Shown: one piece after another, positions 45,986 to 57,532 of the stretch
Numbering within the stretch: position 1 is the stretch's first letter
Layout: each line of letters opens with the position of its first letter
Source: Platycnemis pennipes
Lineage: Eukaryota > Arthropoda > Insecta > Odonata > Platycnemididae
NCBI GenBank assembly: GCA_933228895.1
Contig: OW121855.1
Coordinates: 70,642,698-70,706,697, forward strand
Direction: 5' to 3'
DNA length: 64,000 nucleotides
Program-made: the position numbers and the translations under genes
The notes under the pieces: generated by a model
The model's database searches: none
Told to the model about the DNA's origin: nothing
Seen by the model: the letters and a program-made list of their open reading frames with translations, nothing else

Positions 45986-47075
45986 TGTTACCAATTAAAG
46001 TAACAAGCTACAACTTGATTACATTAAAAAAATTAACTCCAGTTTTAATAACTTTACTACCAGTTATGTCCTGTAAAATAAATTAACTTTTATAAGTGTT
46101 AATAAGAGATCATCAGAAAGCACCAATAAGGGATCAGAAAGATATATGCAGCAAGTTTTGTTCAGTTTTGAATCAACCACAAACTAGTATCATGGGTCAA
46201 GTAAATTGAAATTTATGGAAAACATTAACCTTGGCAATATTAATCTTGGATTTGACAAGATCTATGATATTACTATGACAATGTAAACATTTTTCACGTA
46301 ATTGATACACAATTAGGTAGAATCTTCAGAATTTGTAAGTGTTCTCTGTTAGTGAAGCACATTGAGACCAGAGTTTGAGAAGCTATCTCCTCCAAAAAAA
46401 AAAAAAAGTTAGGGAATACTGGTAATTATTATTTCTTTACTTCTCCACACTCTTCATGCTGAAAACCTTGCAGCTGCAATGGTCCCGTTACAGTTTCAGT
46501 CAAGTCACCAATTTTGTCATTGGGCTTTTCACAATTCATGCTTTTTTAAATTTTGAAATAAATAAAAATTCATCATTGGCTTTAATTAGTTGATATCTCA
46601 ATTTAATATGACGATAGCTAACAGAATAACAAACATATTTCTTGGTCACTGGATTTTAAGTCCAGAAAACCATTTTAATTCAAATAAAATTCAGTAATAT
46701 TTTAGGCAAGAGGGGAAAAAACTTTTAATTTGCATAAATAAATGAAGAAATGAACATTCTATAAGATACATATTACTGCATTGAAATCGGTTTCCTTTTT
46801 TGGAAGATAGGGCTTCTCAAACCATGGGGTGTCGACAGAAAACACCTCATAGTAAGATACCAGAGTAGAGGTACATATTAGTTCTTAGTAATTCTTAAGT
46901 GAAATTCATTAGCTACTAGCCAAATTACAATTTGGACGAAGAAACACATTGAGTGACGATATAAATTAATGATGAATATGGAACAGAGTAAAAGCAAAGT
47001 TCACATCGAGCAGCAACTGTTGATGACATTTATGAACTTTCTTTGATTTTGTCTCCTGACTAGTTCCAGCACATA

Positions 47076-49238
47076 CCGTATTTACCCGATTATTTTGCCT
47101 AATTTTCATCTAAAGATATCTAGACTAGTCTTAGATTCGAGTACAACTTATCACTGTGTTTACGTGGCGCTATGCTGTGAATGCACAAATGGGTGTGACT
47201 AAGTGATTAACAGGGATCCATTCCACGAGAATCCATTGCCATAATTACTTAAATAAACAATACTTGAGGTGAAATTTTATTACAATGGCGTGTATGATAA
47301 TTTTTTCCAGCACTAACGGTTATCTATAGCCAGAGCGATGTATTTCAAACGAGCGCTTCGGGCATATACAAAAAAACAATTGAAGGCGGGAATTCACTTT
47401 CGGCGGCTTTCACATTTTTCCAAAGTTTTGAATTTGAGACTGAATTGTACCTCATGTACGTAGCACTTAAAACTGACAGATCATGTAGAAATACATGGCG
47501 TGAGTGCGTAGGGAAAGTTAACCAAATATATTAGACGTAGTTACCACGCAAATTTTAAGCTACTTGTCATACAAAATGCCGATAAAACAAATAACTGTGA
47601 CGCAAGTAGAAAGTTGGAGTTACTGAGACAAATGTGCTAAGATGGAGATCTGCAAAACAAAATGCAGGACGTAAAATCTACCAGGAAGTCATTTAGAGAC
47701 TTGCAGCGGTAGAGATGCGACGAAATAATTTTTCGTTACAGCGCAGGACTTTACTGTGCCAGAAATTACCCGAAGACTACAGCGAAGAATTAATCGCTTA
47801 CCAAAAATATGTGATTGAACTTATAAGAAAATAATCATCTTTTGAGCCAAATTGGAAATTTGGACGAAACTCCAGTTTTTTTCGACATGTCGTCGAATTA
47901 CATTGTGAACGAGAAAGGAGCCAAGTCCGTCCTTATCAAAACTACTGGTAACGGAAAAAATGGAAGTGAATGTTACATTGGGAGTATTAGTAGATGGTAC
48001 TAAATGAGTGCTGGATGCGATTCTAAAACAGAAAACTATGCTCAAGGGACAAATACCGAGAGGAATAATTGTAAGATGCCATGAAAAGGGATGGATGACA
48101 GAAGAATTAATGAAAGATTGGCTACATGTGGTGTTGAATAGACGAATAATACTGAAACAAAGAGCTGCTTTCACTGGATTCATTCAAAGGGTACCTAACA
48201 CCTGGAGTTAAAAAGGAAATCAGTGAAATGAAAACTGATCTTATTGTGATACGTGGAGGAATGGCATCACAACTGCAAGTACTGGATTTTGCTGTTAATA
48301 GGTGTTTTAAACAGAATATAAAGACTTGATATTCTGAGTGGTTGCAGAGTGGCACTCATAATTTAACAGCAACAGGAAAACTTAGGAAGCCTGAAGTTGC
48401 ACTACTTGTCAGTGAATAAAGACATCTTGGCTACAAATAAATCCAAACACAATAGTGAAGGGGTTAAAGATGTGATGCTTGTCTAATGCTCTGGATGGGA
48501 GTGAAGATGACATCCTGTGGGAAAGTGATGGTGATTAATATGTATTTATTTTATGCTCTTAAGAAAAGTCTCCATTTTTATGTTTCCGTGTGTTCATGCT
48601 CAGAAAAGGTTGTTTAAGATTTATTATTTGTGTCTATTTTATTATGAGATAATTAGATTTTTAATTTTCCAGAAGTCAGTACTTCCTCTGTTGTCTTTTT
48701 TTTAATTTTTCTTCTCTGATATGGAATGTTTTTAAGTCTGAATGGTTGTATTGCAAAAGTTATTCAGTGATATTTCATGCCAGAAGGAAATTATGAACAA
48801 AGAAAGCATTTGATTTTTTTGTTACTCAGAATTAAGTCATATATTTCTGTGCATAAGAGCAATATATTTTTTAATTTTCCAAAAGTTTGAATGTTTTGTA
48901 AATGTTTTTCCTTATTTTTCTCTTAAATTGGATGTTTTAAAGCCTAAACAGTTCTATCCCAAAAGTAATCCTGAGGTAGGTATACTAAAAGTCAAAAAAG
49001 TACAAGGAAAGTATCTACAATTTCTGTCGCTCAGGACAAAGTTTATTCAAGTTATGTGTTTTCTGGTTATGTTTTCTGTTAGAATTTGAAAAGTGTACGT
49101 TTCATTTTCCAATTTAGTGCAAGAAAAGTAGAGAACTGATAAATATAAGACAAATAGTATAGTTATAGGTAATTTGGTCATTATAATTTCAATTGGGTGC
49201 TCAAAATGAGGGGTCGTCTTAGAATTGGGTAAATATGG
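47076..49238 (+). mobile_element. pogo/Tigger-like DNA transposon, ends intact, transposase dead
   Basis: Terminal repeats CCGTATTTACCCGATT and (inverted) CCATATTTACCCAATT lie at each end, each flanked by TA (47074-47075, 49239-49240), the target duplication expected for the pogo group. Size 2163 bp, typical for an autonomous copy. The coding remains occupy 47570-48540 on the same strand. Confidence 0.85.
47570..48540 (+). pseudogene. pogo-type DDE transposase, multiply frameshifted
   Basis: In successive frames the strand shows QKLPEDYSEELIAYQKYV (about 47763-47815), then NLDETPVFFDMSSNYIV containing the first catalytic Asp (about 47850-47905), then IPRGIIVRCHEKGWMTEEL (about 48053-48108), then DLIVIRGGMASQLQVLDFAV, FKQNI and SEWLQSGTHNLTATGKLRKP (about 48238-48395), and finally a degenerate NALDGSEDD end near 48485. 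These are ordered DDE_1 superfamily blocks. At least three frameshifts and several stops break the frame. The minus frame at 47821-48183 is antisense to it. Confidence 0.8.
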
Positions 49239-50071
49239 TAATTTATGGAGGAAAGACAACAAATTTGCTGTAATTCTACTTCATGATACTATTTCTACCA
49301 TAAATTGTGTGGCAAAACCTATCAACAGACTCATACTTTATCTGTCCTCCTGCAGCGCTAATGATGCAGTTCATCAACACACTAAATATAGTGCTGTGTG
49401 GGTTCCCAATGGTGTACGGCACGAAAATTGAGGTATTTGAATGTTTTTAACCATTTTAAAATATTACTTAGGTAAAATTATTCGAGATCAATTGAAATAT
49501 TGAATACTATTTAGTATTTGGGAATCCATGGGTAGTATTCGAACATTTCTATTTTTAATCAATATTTTCTTTATCTCCCTATTAAGACTCCAATTTCTAC
49601 GAATCCCTCAGAAAAACTAGTCAAATAAGGATTGAGACTTCATCAAAGGGCTTATTATAAAAGGGAGTGCACAATCTTACCCAAATTTTTTATGGTCAAT
49701 TGCAGTGAAAACCAAAAGAATACAATGTGTACAACCTCAAATTCTTTCTGGCGAATCAAAAAACCTTGTCTATTCCAAGCAGTCACAAACTTAAAACTCT
49801 ACTGACTTTTATATTTCTGCAGGATGTTTAAGGTACTCATCCATGGAGAAACAAATAATTAAATGAAAATGTAAACATAAAGTCAACAATACTAGAGCGA
49901 ACTATGATTAAGTTGACAACAAATGGTAAAAAAAAATACCATAGCTGAGAATGTGTGGTCCCGATTTTTGAACTAATGACATAAATAGCATGACTATGAA
50001 CACCTTTTCGGTCCTATTTACTCTGTTATGCTTTACCACATACAAGTATTGAAAAAATAAGATGAAATTAC

Positions 50072-50129
50072 CCTTTTCCTCCTCCTTCCTCCTCTTCTCG
50101 GCAAGGATGAGGGCATCTTCAGCACGGTC
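50072..50129 (-). CDS. THOC2-like exon 6
   Basis: 58-bp exon: acceptor TTGCTTTTAG|GACC at 50130, donor AAAAGG|GTAATT at 50071. Encodes DRAEDALILAEKRRKEEEK plus one base. It joins the upstream exon in phase 0 and hands one base to the 38.9-kb exon. The (N)DRE..P.L.KRRKEE-type block also occurs near the end of vertebrate THOC2. The motif AED.L.LAEKRR also recalls MAP7 (ensconsin) proteins, the main alternative identity I considered. Confidence 0.75.
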
Positions 50130-50295
50130 CTAAAAGCAATAAAGCAAAAACTCCACCTGATGATTAGGGCAGACTCTTCAAGAGTTTTCTATGATCATCT
50201 CAGCATTCTTCGCCAAGGAGACATTAAAGAAGGGGAAGGAATAAATCACAAAATTAAATTCAAAACAAACAAGAGTTCACAACTCAGCAACACAC
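50130..50295 (-). other. THOC2-like intron 5 (166 bp)
   Basis: Short intron between exons with consistent phase; begins GTGTGT on the minus strand and ends TTTTAG. Confidence 0.6.
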
Positions 50296-50508
50296 CCTCT
50301 TCCTGGCCACCTTACGCTCCTTCCTTGGCTCCCGCTCTTCCCCCATGTCACTCGACATGGCTGGAGCCCCGAGCTTCTCACTTCTGTTCTTCTCCTTCCC
50401 AGCCTTACTCGAACTCCTCTCCTTTTTCTCGGGCTTTTCCATCGCCGATGATGACGACGCCGAAGGCACCTCCATGGCTGCTGCCTTGCGCTCGTCACTT
50501 TTTGTGCT
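50296..50508 (-). CDS. THOC2-like exon 5
   Basis: 213 bp, exactly 71 codons, phase 0 at both ends (acceptor TTTTAG|AGC at 50509; donor AAGAGG|GTGTGT at 50295). Begins STKSDERKAAAMEVPSASSS, includes EKPEKKERSSSKAGKEKNRS and ends EEREPRKERKVARKR. A strongly charged Lys/Glu/Arg/Ser sequence with no fold expected. CpG content and GC are clearly higher than in the surrounding intron, as expected of an exon. Confidence 0.75.
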
Positions 50509-53500
50509 CTAAAAGTCATATCGACCAATAGGATGGGAAAAATGGGGCATTTGGTTAATTCATTCCCCCCCGCCCACTTACCCACTTTCCCAAGCTTCAT
50601 GGGTTCAATTATTCGAGATTCTGTGCCTTTACAGGTCCTCCTCGACTAAGGTCTCAGAGCCATGTCAATCGATACGATTGGAAAAAAGCATGAGGCAAAC
50701 ATAAGAAATGGTATATGCAGTGTCCCTCAGCACCACAGATTTAAATTCCAGATAAAAAGCAAGCCTCTATTCAAGTCAACATAGATTTCCCATCACTAAC
50801 ATACATCCTCCCTCTTAATAAAAACATTTCTTGAGCAAAGTTTTCTCAAGGACTTAAAAAAAAACATTCCTTATGATGTGAGAAATAAAAAAAAAAGTTA
50901 TTACCCTCATCATAATTTTATGCTGGCACATAAACAATCAGCAATTACAGCGATGCAAATCTGTATCAAGTCTATTGTGTTTGGCAAAAACAATTTTTCT
51001 CAATAATTCAAAAAAAGTCTACCAGGAATGAATATGGCCTCTTGTAAGCAATGGTCACCACTTACATTTCACAAGTAACGTATGTGAACACTAACATCAA
51101 AATCATTTTCCAGTTGAATTTCCCATTAAGTAATACATACATAAAAATTGAAAATTAAAAACTCTATGAATTGCAACTATTTGACTAATTCCACAGCAAA
51201 CTCTGTGACAGTAAAATTAATAGCGTGAATAGAGCAATTGTATCATGAAATTCACTCAGCCCTCCCTTAAAAATGTTACTCAAGCTGCTGTTTCAAGTTC
51301 CTAATAGTTTTATAAAACTTTCCATCACCAGACTAATTAGTGGCCATTGGTTATTGGAATACTCTTTTCCCAAGGACGTCCCTTACCAAGTCACAATTGT
51401 ACTTCACTAATGAATCAGCAATATATGACCCTTTTCCTACAAAAGACCCATACAAACCATGATTACCAAGATAGCTTCGATGCCATTGATTTTGGACCAA
51501 TATCAAATAAACGTGAGGGGTAACAAAATTGGGAGGCCAACAAAAAAAAGAGAAATGTAACGACCGGAAAATACTCACCGAGTCACATGCCACATACAGC
51601 AAAGCAAACCATGGCATGCATCAGAATGCCTTCCAAATCCAAGAAGGGGGGGAGGTTGGCTCCGATTCCTTGGGGGGCATTGGGGCTGACATTCCTCTAC
51701 TGACACCGAACCCGCATCTATTACACGAACACTTGCTCCTATGCCTTTCTTTCGCCCTCTCTCTCTTTCTCTTCAGTCCATTTTCCCATGGATTGATCAG
51801 CACGCATCGGGTGGGATGGGGGTAAGGACTTGTGGGAGGTTTGTATTTTGTAGAAGTCGGAATTGTTTTGTGTCAGTGTGCCCATGTATGCGCTTGGGAG
51901 GGGGAATTCCTTGGCATCACATCTTCTCATCAACACGGCTCGTTGCGACAGCAGCATTTATCTCGTGGAGGGGCCAGTGGTCAAGAGGGGTGAGTGGTGA
52001 GATGAGTCACCGCACAGCACAAAGACAGTCAATGGAAATAAAAAGTTCCCTTTCGACATCTGAAGTCCATGTAGATCGGGATGCATACTTGAGTACTACC
52101 ACCATGGTCGAAAAACTTATGAAAAGAATCACTGGGTCAACTTTCCTCGATACCATCAATTCTCAAGACCTTTACAGCAGATAATGAAACTATCTCAAAA
52201 AAGAAAAGTTCAATGCAAAACGAAAAGCCTACAGTGGGCAAGTACTTTCTTCATGGAGGACCTGGCCGTGAATTTCTGAAGAACATCAATTCCGGCACCC
52301 CGACCAAATTTCAGCGGCAACATATATTATTTCCGCCTTCCATCTTCGGGTGATGGCATGTTTCCAGCATTATTATGCATTTCTACCAGAAGGGAAAATA
52401 AACTCCATCTTCATCAGCGATATTTTCTGGGTGAAGCAATGGAACTCTTTAGGGGTGATTCGAACAGGAACGACACTGCCTCCCTTAAGTATCCATTCTA
52501 AACAGCCATTAAAACGAAACTGACAGGAACGCCAACAGCAGCTCTATATGACCAAACCAGATGCCATTCATTATTAGCATGAGGGTTGATGGAAATAGAG
52601 CATTTTCAGAAGAGATTCAAGCCGATACATCCACTGAGCAGCCTGGACCTCAGGAACATTTAGCAGCATTTCGGGAAGTTAGCTTTCAGGATAACGCAGA
52701 TGCTCTGGACCCTCAACATCCCAGGAACTTTTCAGCATAAAAGTACGATATTGGAGTATCAATAAATGCTAAATCTTTTTCGACAGTGATACAACGGTGC
52801 TCCCAGAATCATTATTGTATTCCTGTCTCTTCAGTGCTTACTTATATTCTTCCAAGATGTATTGCCAAATTATTAAGTAAATATCATCTCATATCAAGTG
52901 AAAGTTGACAGGACAGGAATAAAAGAAAGATAGGCAAATACAAAGACGCAAAATACTTCAATGCTCAATTAACATGTAAATGAATAAAACTTAGGAAAAC
53001 TCTCTTGAAGGACTTCTTTAATCCAGCAGTTAGAACATTAAACAAACTAAAAATATGGATTTTTCTCAAAAAGCTGATAATTTCATGAATCACATTTCCT
53101 CTTGGTTTCTTGGAATATTTCCACAACTTATGGGCATGAAAAGATGTCTTCCTTTGATGAGAAAATCCACTCTTCGACTGAAAATTCTTGCAATCATAGG
53201 CAATATGGTATTCTTGAGAGGAAAGAGGGGCGATACTCAGCTACACTTGCACTCCTTTTGTGAGCCTCTTCATCACTTCCTGAAACCACTAACAATGAGC
53301 AAAGAATGCTGGGAAAACAGCTAGAGACAGAGTTCGGGACTGCACATAAGGCTCTTGCACTTGCCATACCAACTCACTAATCCTATCAAGATTCTGAGGG
53401 GGAACTATTAATTTTATTCTCAGTGTGTGTGTTTGCGTGTGCGTATTTGAGTGGGTACAATGTACTGACATTCTGGTGTGTGTACGTGTGGGGGAGATGA

Positions 53501-53804
53501 GTTCCTTCTGTGACTATGAAACTCAATGCCTTTAAACACCTTCGAGTGTCAGCAGTGGAGGAGGTGGTTTCTGCCGGGAGAAATGAGGTTTGGTGGGCAG
53601 CATGACGGAGATGACGATGACTGCTTCCGAGGCTTCTAGGGAACGAGGGAGAGACATCCCTCCCCTTCGTCATCTTATTCGGATGGCCGCATCCTCCCTC
53701 CCTCTCCCGCCTCTTGCCTCCCGGTATCGCATTCCATGACAAACTGTCATCACAACCACCATAAATAGATTGGAATGGAGCCACTAGGAGACTTCGATAC
53801 TAAC
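50509..53804 (-). other. THOC2-like intron 4
   Basis: About 3.3 kb. Higher-GC patches at 51640-52000 and 53420-53780 (the latter with GTGTGT/GCGTGT repeats) produce long frames on both strands, none with a motif or matching splice phase. I treat them as intronic. Confidence 0.5.
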
Positions 53805-53845
53805 CTTCGACGAGGAAACTGCCTCCATTTTTCTTCTCTTGGAAT
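53805..53845 (-). CDS. THOC2-like micro-exon 4 (41 bp)
   Basis: Acceptor TCCTTTAG|AT at 53846, donor TCGAAG|GTTAGT at 53804. Two bases complete an Asp codon started by the 60.6-kb exon, giving EVER-D-SKRRKMEAVSSSK. The cluster SKRRKME corresponds to the QKRRKID segment in the human THOC2 tail, also preceded by an EPE-type acidic stretch. This is the best single clue to identity. Too short to appear in any simple frame scan. Confidence 0.75.
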
Positions 53846-53895
53846 CTAAAGGAAAATGGAAAAATAATAGCTTAAATGAATGATCGAAATAATTA

Positions 53896-54426
53896 ACACC
53901 AATTAGAGATGGGTAAATTACGGTAATTTTCAATTGAGGTAAATTACCAGGGTAAATTACAGTAATTTTCCGGTAATTTTAAGTTTTGAGCAGCAAATCC
54001 TTATCAGAGGACTCAAAACGAAATCAAATAGCATTGAGATATAGATGCCGACGCTTATATCAACCATATCATGATGTTTATCTATAATAAATCATTAAAA
54101 AAATTATAATGAAGTTGGCAGCAACACGCAATTTGCCTCTCTATTGTCAAACCATGAGAAATTTTTGCCATACCTCCAAAGACATACCTCTGCGCAATGT
54201 ACATTTGTTATTTTACTCTGAATTAATCACGGAGACAATATAAACAAAATCGTTTTAGCTACTTAATTTAAATATCACCCATTCCAATGGTTTCTTTGTG
54301 AGGAAGAAATTCTCCAAAAAAGAACTTTTCTGAAAATTACTGTTTATTATGGTTATTTTCATGGGTGTTGGTAATTTGTGAAAAATACCATGGTAATTTA
54401 CCGAGTTGCCCATCTCTAACACCAAT
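53896..54426. mobile_element. hAT-type non-autonomous element with 8-bp target duplication
   Basis: The element (53904-54418) begins TAGAGATGGGTAAATTACGG and ends with the inverted TAGAGATGGGCAACTCGGTA. It is flanked by the 8-bp direct repeat ACACCAAT at 53896-53903 and 54419-54426, the duplication length expected for hAT. The interior carries repeated GGTAATTT/AAATTACC motifs near both ends and no coding frame. Confidence 0.88.
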
Positions 54427-55264
54427 ACCACAGTAGCATTTCATTATTGCATAAGTGCAGTAGATGACTGGACATTAAAGCAAGATCAAATGATGTTAAT
54501 ACAGTGGACTCTCATTAGCATGACTATATAAGGACTCAATGTTCTGAACATTGTATTGAAGAAAATGTGCTCAACAAGTTAGGTCTTCCTGGGCAAATTG
54601 AAGGTGTATGTGTGAGTAGTATAACTTGCATGGGACCGATATGTTTATTTTAGTTCATTCTGTAGACTTCTGTAGCTGGTGCTCATTTATTGTAACAAAG
54701 TTTCATTTACACTTATTATGCCTCCCAAGAAAATATATATGATACCTTACACTGATGCACACTCAAGCTGAATGTTTCTGGTTAGGATGGATCAGGGAAG
54801 CAATTCTTATTTTTGTCAAGGCCTGGTGTCGATTTGGAGGCATTTACGCATTAAAATTGATTTAAATGTGATTTTTCAAATTTGAAAAGCAATACTTTCT
54901 ACTTTTATTTACTAACAACTAACACTTAAATTTTGATAGACTTTGTTTGCCCTTTAACTGGCAGATAAAACTCCAACCCTTCCTGTTTTGCTGACGATTT
55001 TGCATTTCATATTTGATTTTATGGGTCATTTATTATGACATTAATTAGATTTTTCGGCATTTTTTTCAAGCACTGTCAAGATAATACACATTCTAGCTCA
55101 ATTCAATTGCAACTGCATTCACAGTATCAAAACCAAATTCAAAGGTAGCTATTTCCAATACAAATTGAGATTGTCTGAACAAGAAAAGGGGCTCAAAGGC
55201 TTAAGTATGGATAAGGTGGAGTTAATCTGAAGAGTCCTGATTTCACAAATAGCTAGTTAAATAC

Positions 55265-55420
55265 TGCAATGTGACTGATCGAGACAGCCCAGTAGAAACA
55301 GCAGTGGGCTTCTAACGTAGAGATTCAAGGTTTGAAACTAGAAGATGTCTTTGGTCACATCCATTTTTAACCTTAAGTAGAGATCCTCTGTAGCATATCT
55401 TTCCCCGAAAACCCAGGCAG
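55265..55420 (+). mobile_element. Possible tRNA-derived SINE head
   Basis: CCCAGTAGAAACAGCAGTGG and AAGGTTTGAAACTAGAAG resemble degenerate A and B boxes spaced about 40 bp apart. It could equally be the 3' UTR of the minus-strand LINE that follows. Confidence 0.25.
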
Positions 55421-55429
55421 CACAGGGAA

Positions 55430-56112
55430 AAGTTTCCTTAGATAAGATTAGATTGTAGCTTCAGTAGAATTCCTCACAAAAGCCTTGAGGCACCTATTAT
55501 TAGACCTATTGGTCCATTGTGCCAACCACCATTCTGGAGAAATCACCCATAGAGGCCAATTGCCTTACTGAAAGCTAACAGGTCCCTATGGGGATTTCCC
55601 TAACCTCCCTGGGCTTCATGAACGGTGTATCCAGGTACTTATCCTGAGGCTTCATCACAGCAGGGCACTCACATAGTATGTGGGATGTGGTTTCATTCTG
55701 TACTTCACACCACCTGCATCTGGGTGGTTCTATGATTTCCATTAGGTGTAAGTGCCTCATCACTTGGTAGTGTTCAGTAAGGAGTCCCACTACCATTTGT
55801 AATTGACTCCTGTTCAGAAACTGAAGTCTTTTGGCAAGCCCAGGCCTAGGTTCTCCTATGTGTAATTTGGCCTGTCGAAGACTTAGTATGGTTTGACAGA
55901 TCTCAGAATATTGGGCTAAGCCCCACATTCTAATTTCGGCTACCTCTATTGAAGTGCCAATAGGTATGATTGGCTCTGGTCTAATCATGTCCAAGATGGA
56001 TCCAACCTTTGCCAGTTCATCAACCATCTTGTTTCCAGATATGCAAAACTGCATCCACAGTTCATTAAAGAAACTGTTTCCGGGGTAACTTGGTGGAATT
56101 TTTCCATAATGG
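55430..56112 (-). pseudogene. LINE 3' end: RNase H and zinc-knuckle region, 5'-truncated
   Basis: An open minus-strand frame of about 178 codons down to a stop at 55577-55575. It carries an RNase H-like GNKMVDELAKVG motif (last part of the domain, with the catalytic-type Asp), RSQLQMVVGLLTEHYQVMRHL and a cysteine motif CRWCEVQNETTSHILCECP (C-X2-C-X7-H-X3-C). This combination is typical of the C-terminus of RNase H-encoding LINEs (I/R1/LOA group). The frame is intact but cut at 56112, where the palindrome begins; the continuing open frame into the palindrome is fortuitous. The 3' side, 55430-55574, is likely its UTR. Confidence 0.75.
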
Positions 56113-56278
56113 AGAAGAGAAAAAATAACGATGCAATTCCACAAAACTTTATTTTGACACGACCATGGTTTCGCTGCGGCGCAGCATCATCAGGTGGCTG
56201 ATGATGCTGCGCCGCAGCGAAACCATGGTCGTGTCAAAATAAAGTTTTGTGGAATTGCATCGTTATTTTTTCTCTTCT
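56113..56278. mobile_element. Perfect 81-bp inverted repeat with hammerhead-like cores on both strands
   Basis: The arms at 56113-56193 and 56198-56278 are exact reverse complements with a 4-bp centre (GTGG). Each strand therefore contains CTGATGATGCTGCGCCGCAG followed by CGAAACCATGGTCGTG. That is the canonical CTGATGA, a self-complementary helix II, GAAAC, a very short helix III (CC-AT-GG) and the cleavage triplet GTC. Helix I is not obvious next to the core. The trailing GTCAAAATAAAG / TTGTGGAA segment matches the hairpin at 39.5 kb. Minimal hammerheads with short helix III are known from Penelope-like elements; the assignment is inference. Confidence 0.65.
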
Positions 56279-56385
56279 TCACAGTTCATTAGTTAAACAT
56301 AGCTAATTTTTTCCTTTTTTCCTAAAAGTCAGAGGCAATCAAGCATCTTTGCAAAATTTTCGTGCAGTTTGGACTAGGCCTATAA

Positions 56386-57532
56386 CATGTTCACTGCGGG
56401 GCTGATTAAAGCCCTACCACTCACAGCACGGCATGACCCACCGGTGGGTCACACTCAGCGTTTTGCATGGGCGGTGTGACCTACCAGTGGGTCCGAGCTT
56501 CTGGCCACTGCTGAGGGATGGTGGTTGAAGTGGCAACACTCAGCTGTTTCCTGAGATTAGAGGAAGGCTGGGGGAGGCGACCCCCAGCCCGCCCCTCCAC
56601 CGGCCACGTGGGGCACGATATTGGCTAGACCTTGGCATGGGATGGGGCAACAATACAATGCATGCGGTAAAGATTTGCTGACGTTCAGAAAACTCAGGAG
56701 ACTCCCACCCGTCTCTGTTTATTGCCCCTGCCCTTGTTCGCGCCCGTCTGCAAGACGTAGACGCCCGTCCGTGCGTACTGATTCCCCAGCCCTGCTCACA
56801 CTATGAGAAAAGGGAAGGGGGATCCTTTGGAAAGAGTACATAGTGGTTTGTCTCACTCAGAAAAAAGTAGTGTCTGCATTTCGGAAGGCGTTCATCCGGC
56901 AAGGGCACGGTCACTCATCCACCATAGAGGGATTGGCTCAAGAACACTACGCGACCCTTTCCCAATTGCCCTTCCATAGAGTGGGGGGGCGGGGGCGGGG
57001 AGGGTGAAGGGAAGAGAGAGTCTCAATCTCTCACACAGCCGGGCGAGTGCAGTTCGGACTGTTTAGTTTACGAAAAACTGACGGACAGCCAAGAGGTTGA
57101 GGAGAAAAAATTGTCCTAAACATTTTCATTATTTTTAATAAGTTGATATGTTTTACTATATCGAGTATTGTTCATCCTTATGTATAAAAATCGCATAAAC
57201 TTGAAAAAAACAAAAAGAAAACAAAAAAATAAACATTTTGGAAATAATACGCTAATATGTAAATTTGTTCGTGACACACCGGTGGGCCACACTGCTCACG
57301 CTGAAAAAAGTTTCAGGAGGGGCAGTGTGAGCCACCGGTGGGTCGCACTAAGTGTCACATAGTAGTCTATTATTTGAACTGTGACTAACCTCTGGGTGAA
57401 GTCACTCGAGAAGTTCTCGATTCCTACTCGCACAATACTCCTCGCAAGTTACGACAATTCAAAGAATTTTATGGCGGCGGTGCTAGTCGCATTTGCGTGA
57501 CCGGTTTGGTGGGTCACGCCGCAGTGAACGTG
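56386..57532. mobile_element. piggyBac-like ~1.15-kb element with palindromic subterminal repeats
   Basis: Ends CATGTTCACTGCGGGGC and (inverted) CACGTTCACTGCGGCG are near-identical. The right end is bordered by TTAA (57533-57536); the left border reads ATAA (56382-56385), one base off. Four to five copies of the palindrome-like GACCCACCGGTGGGTCAC lie near the ends (about 56430-56450, 56477-56494, 57275-57295, 57330-57350, 57498-57518). The middle is GC-rich and has a G-rich tract at 56978-57005. No transposase is visible, so it is non-autonomous. Confidence 0.65.

Larger units (their letters stand above)
38971..50071 (-). other. THOC2-like intron 6 (~11 kb) packed with transposon remains
   Basis: Contains two hammerhead-like hairpins (39.5 and 40.2 kb), a LINE C-terminal relic (41.2 kb), a duplicated RTE tail with a nested DNA transposon (42.6-44.5 kb), another RTE fragment (45.8 kb) and a pogo element (47.1-49.2 kb). 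No host exon was recognised inside it, and exon phases on either side join directly. Confidence 0.55.

Noticed and set aside
51529..52184. Long plus- and minus-strand frames in a GC-richer patch of intron 4.
   Set aside because: Open frames occur on both strands in several phases, with no motif and no phase-compatible splice sites.
53386..53784. 132-codon minus-strand frame next to micro-exon 4.
   Set aside because: It begins inside the intron, just after the donor, and contains GT-repeat-derived THTHT sequence; no splice support.
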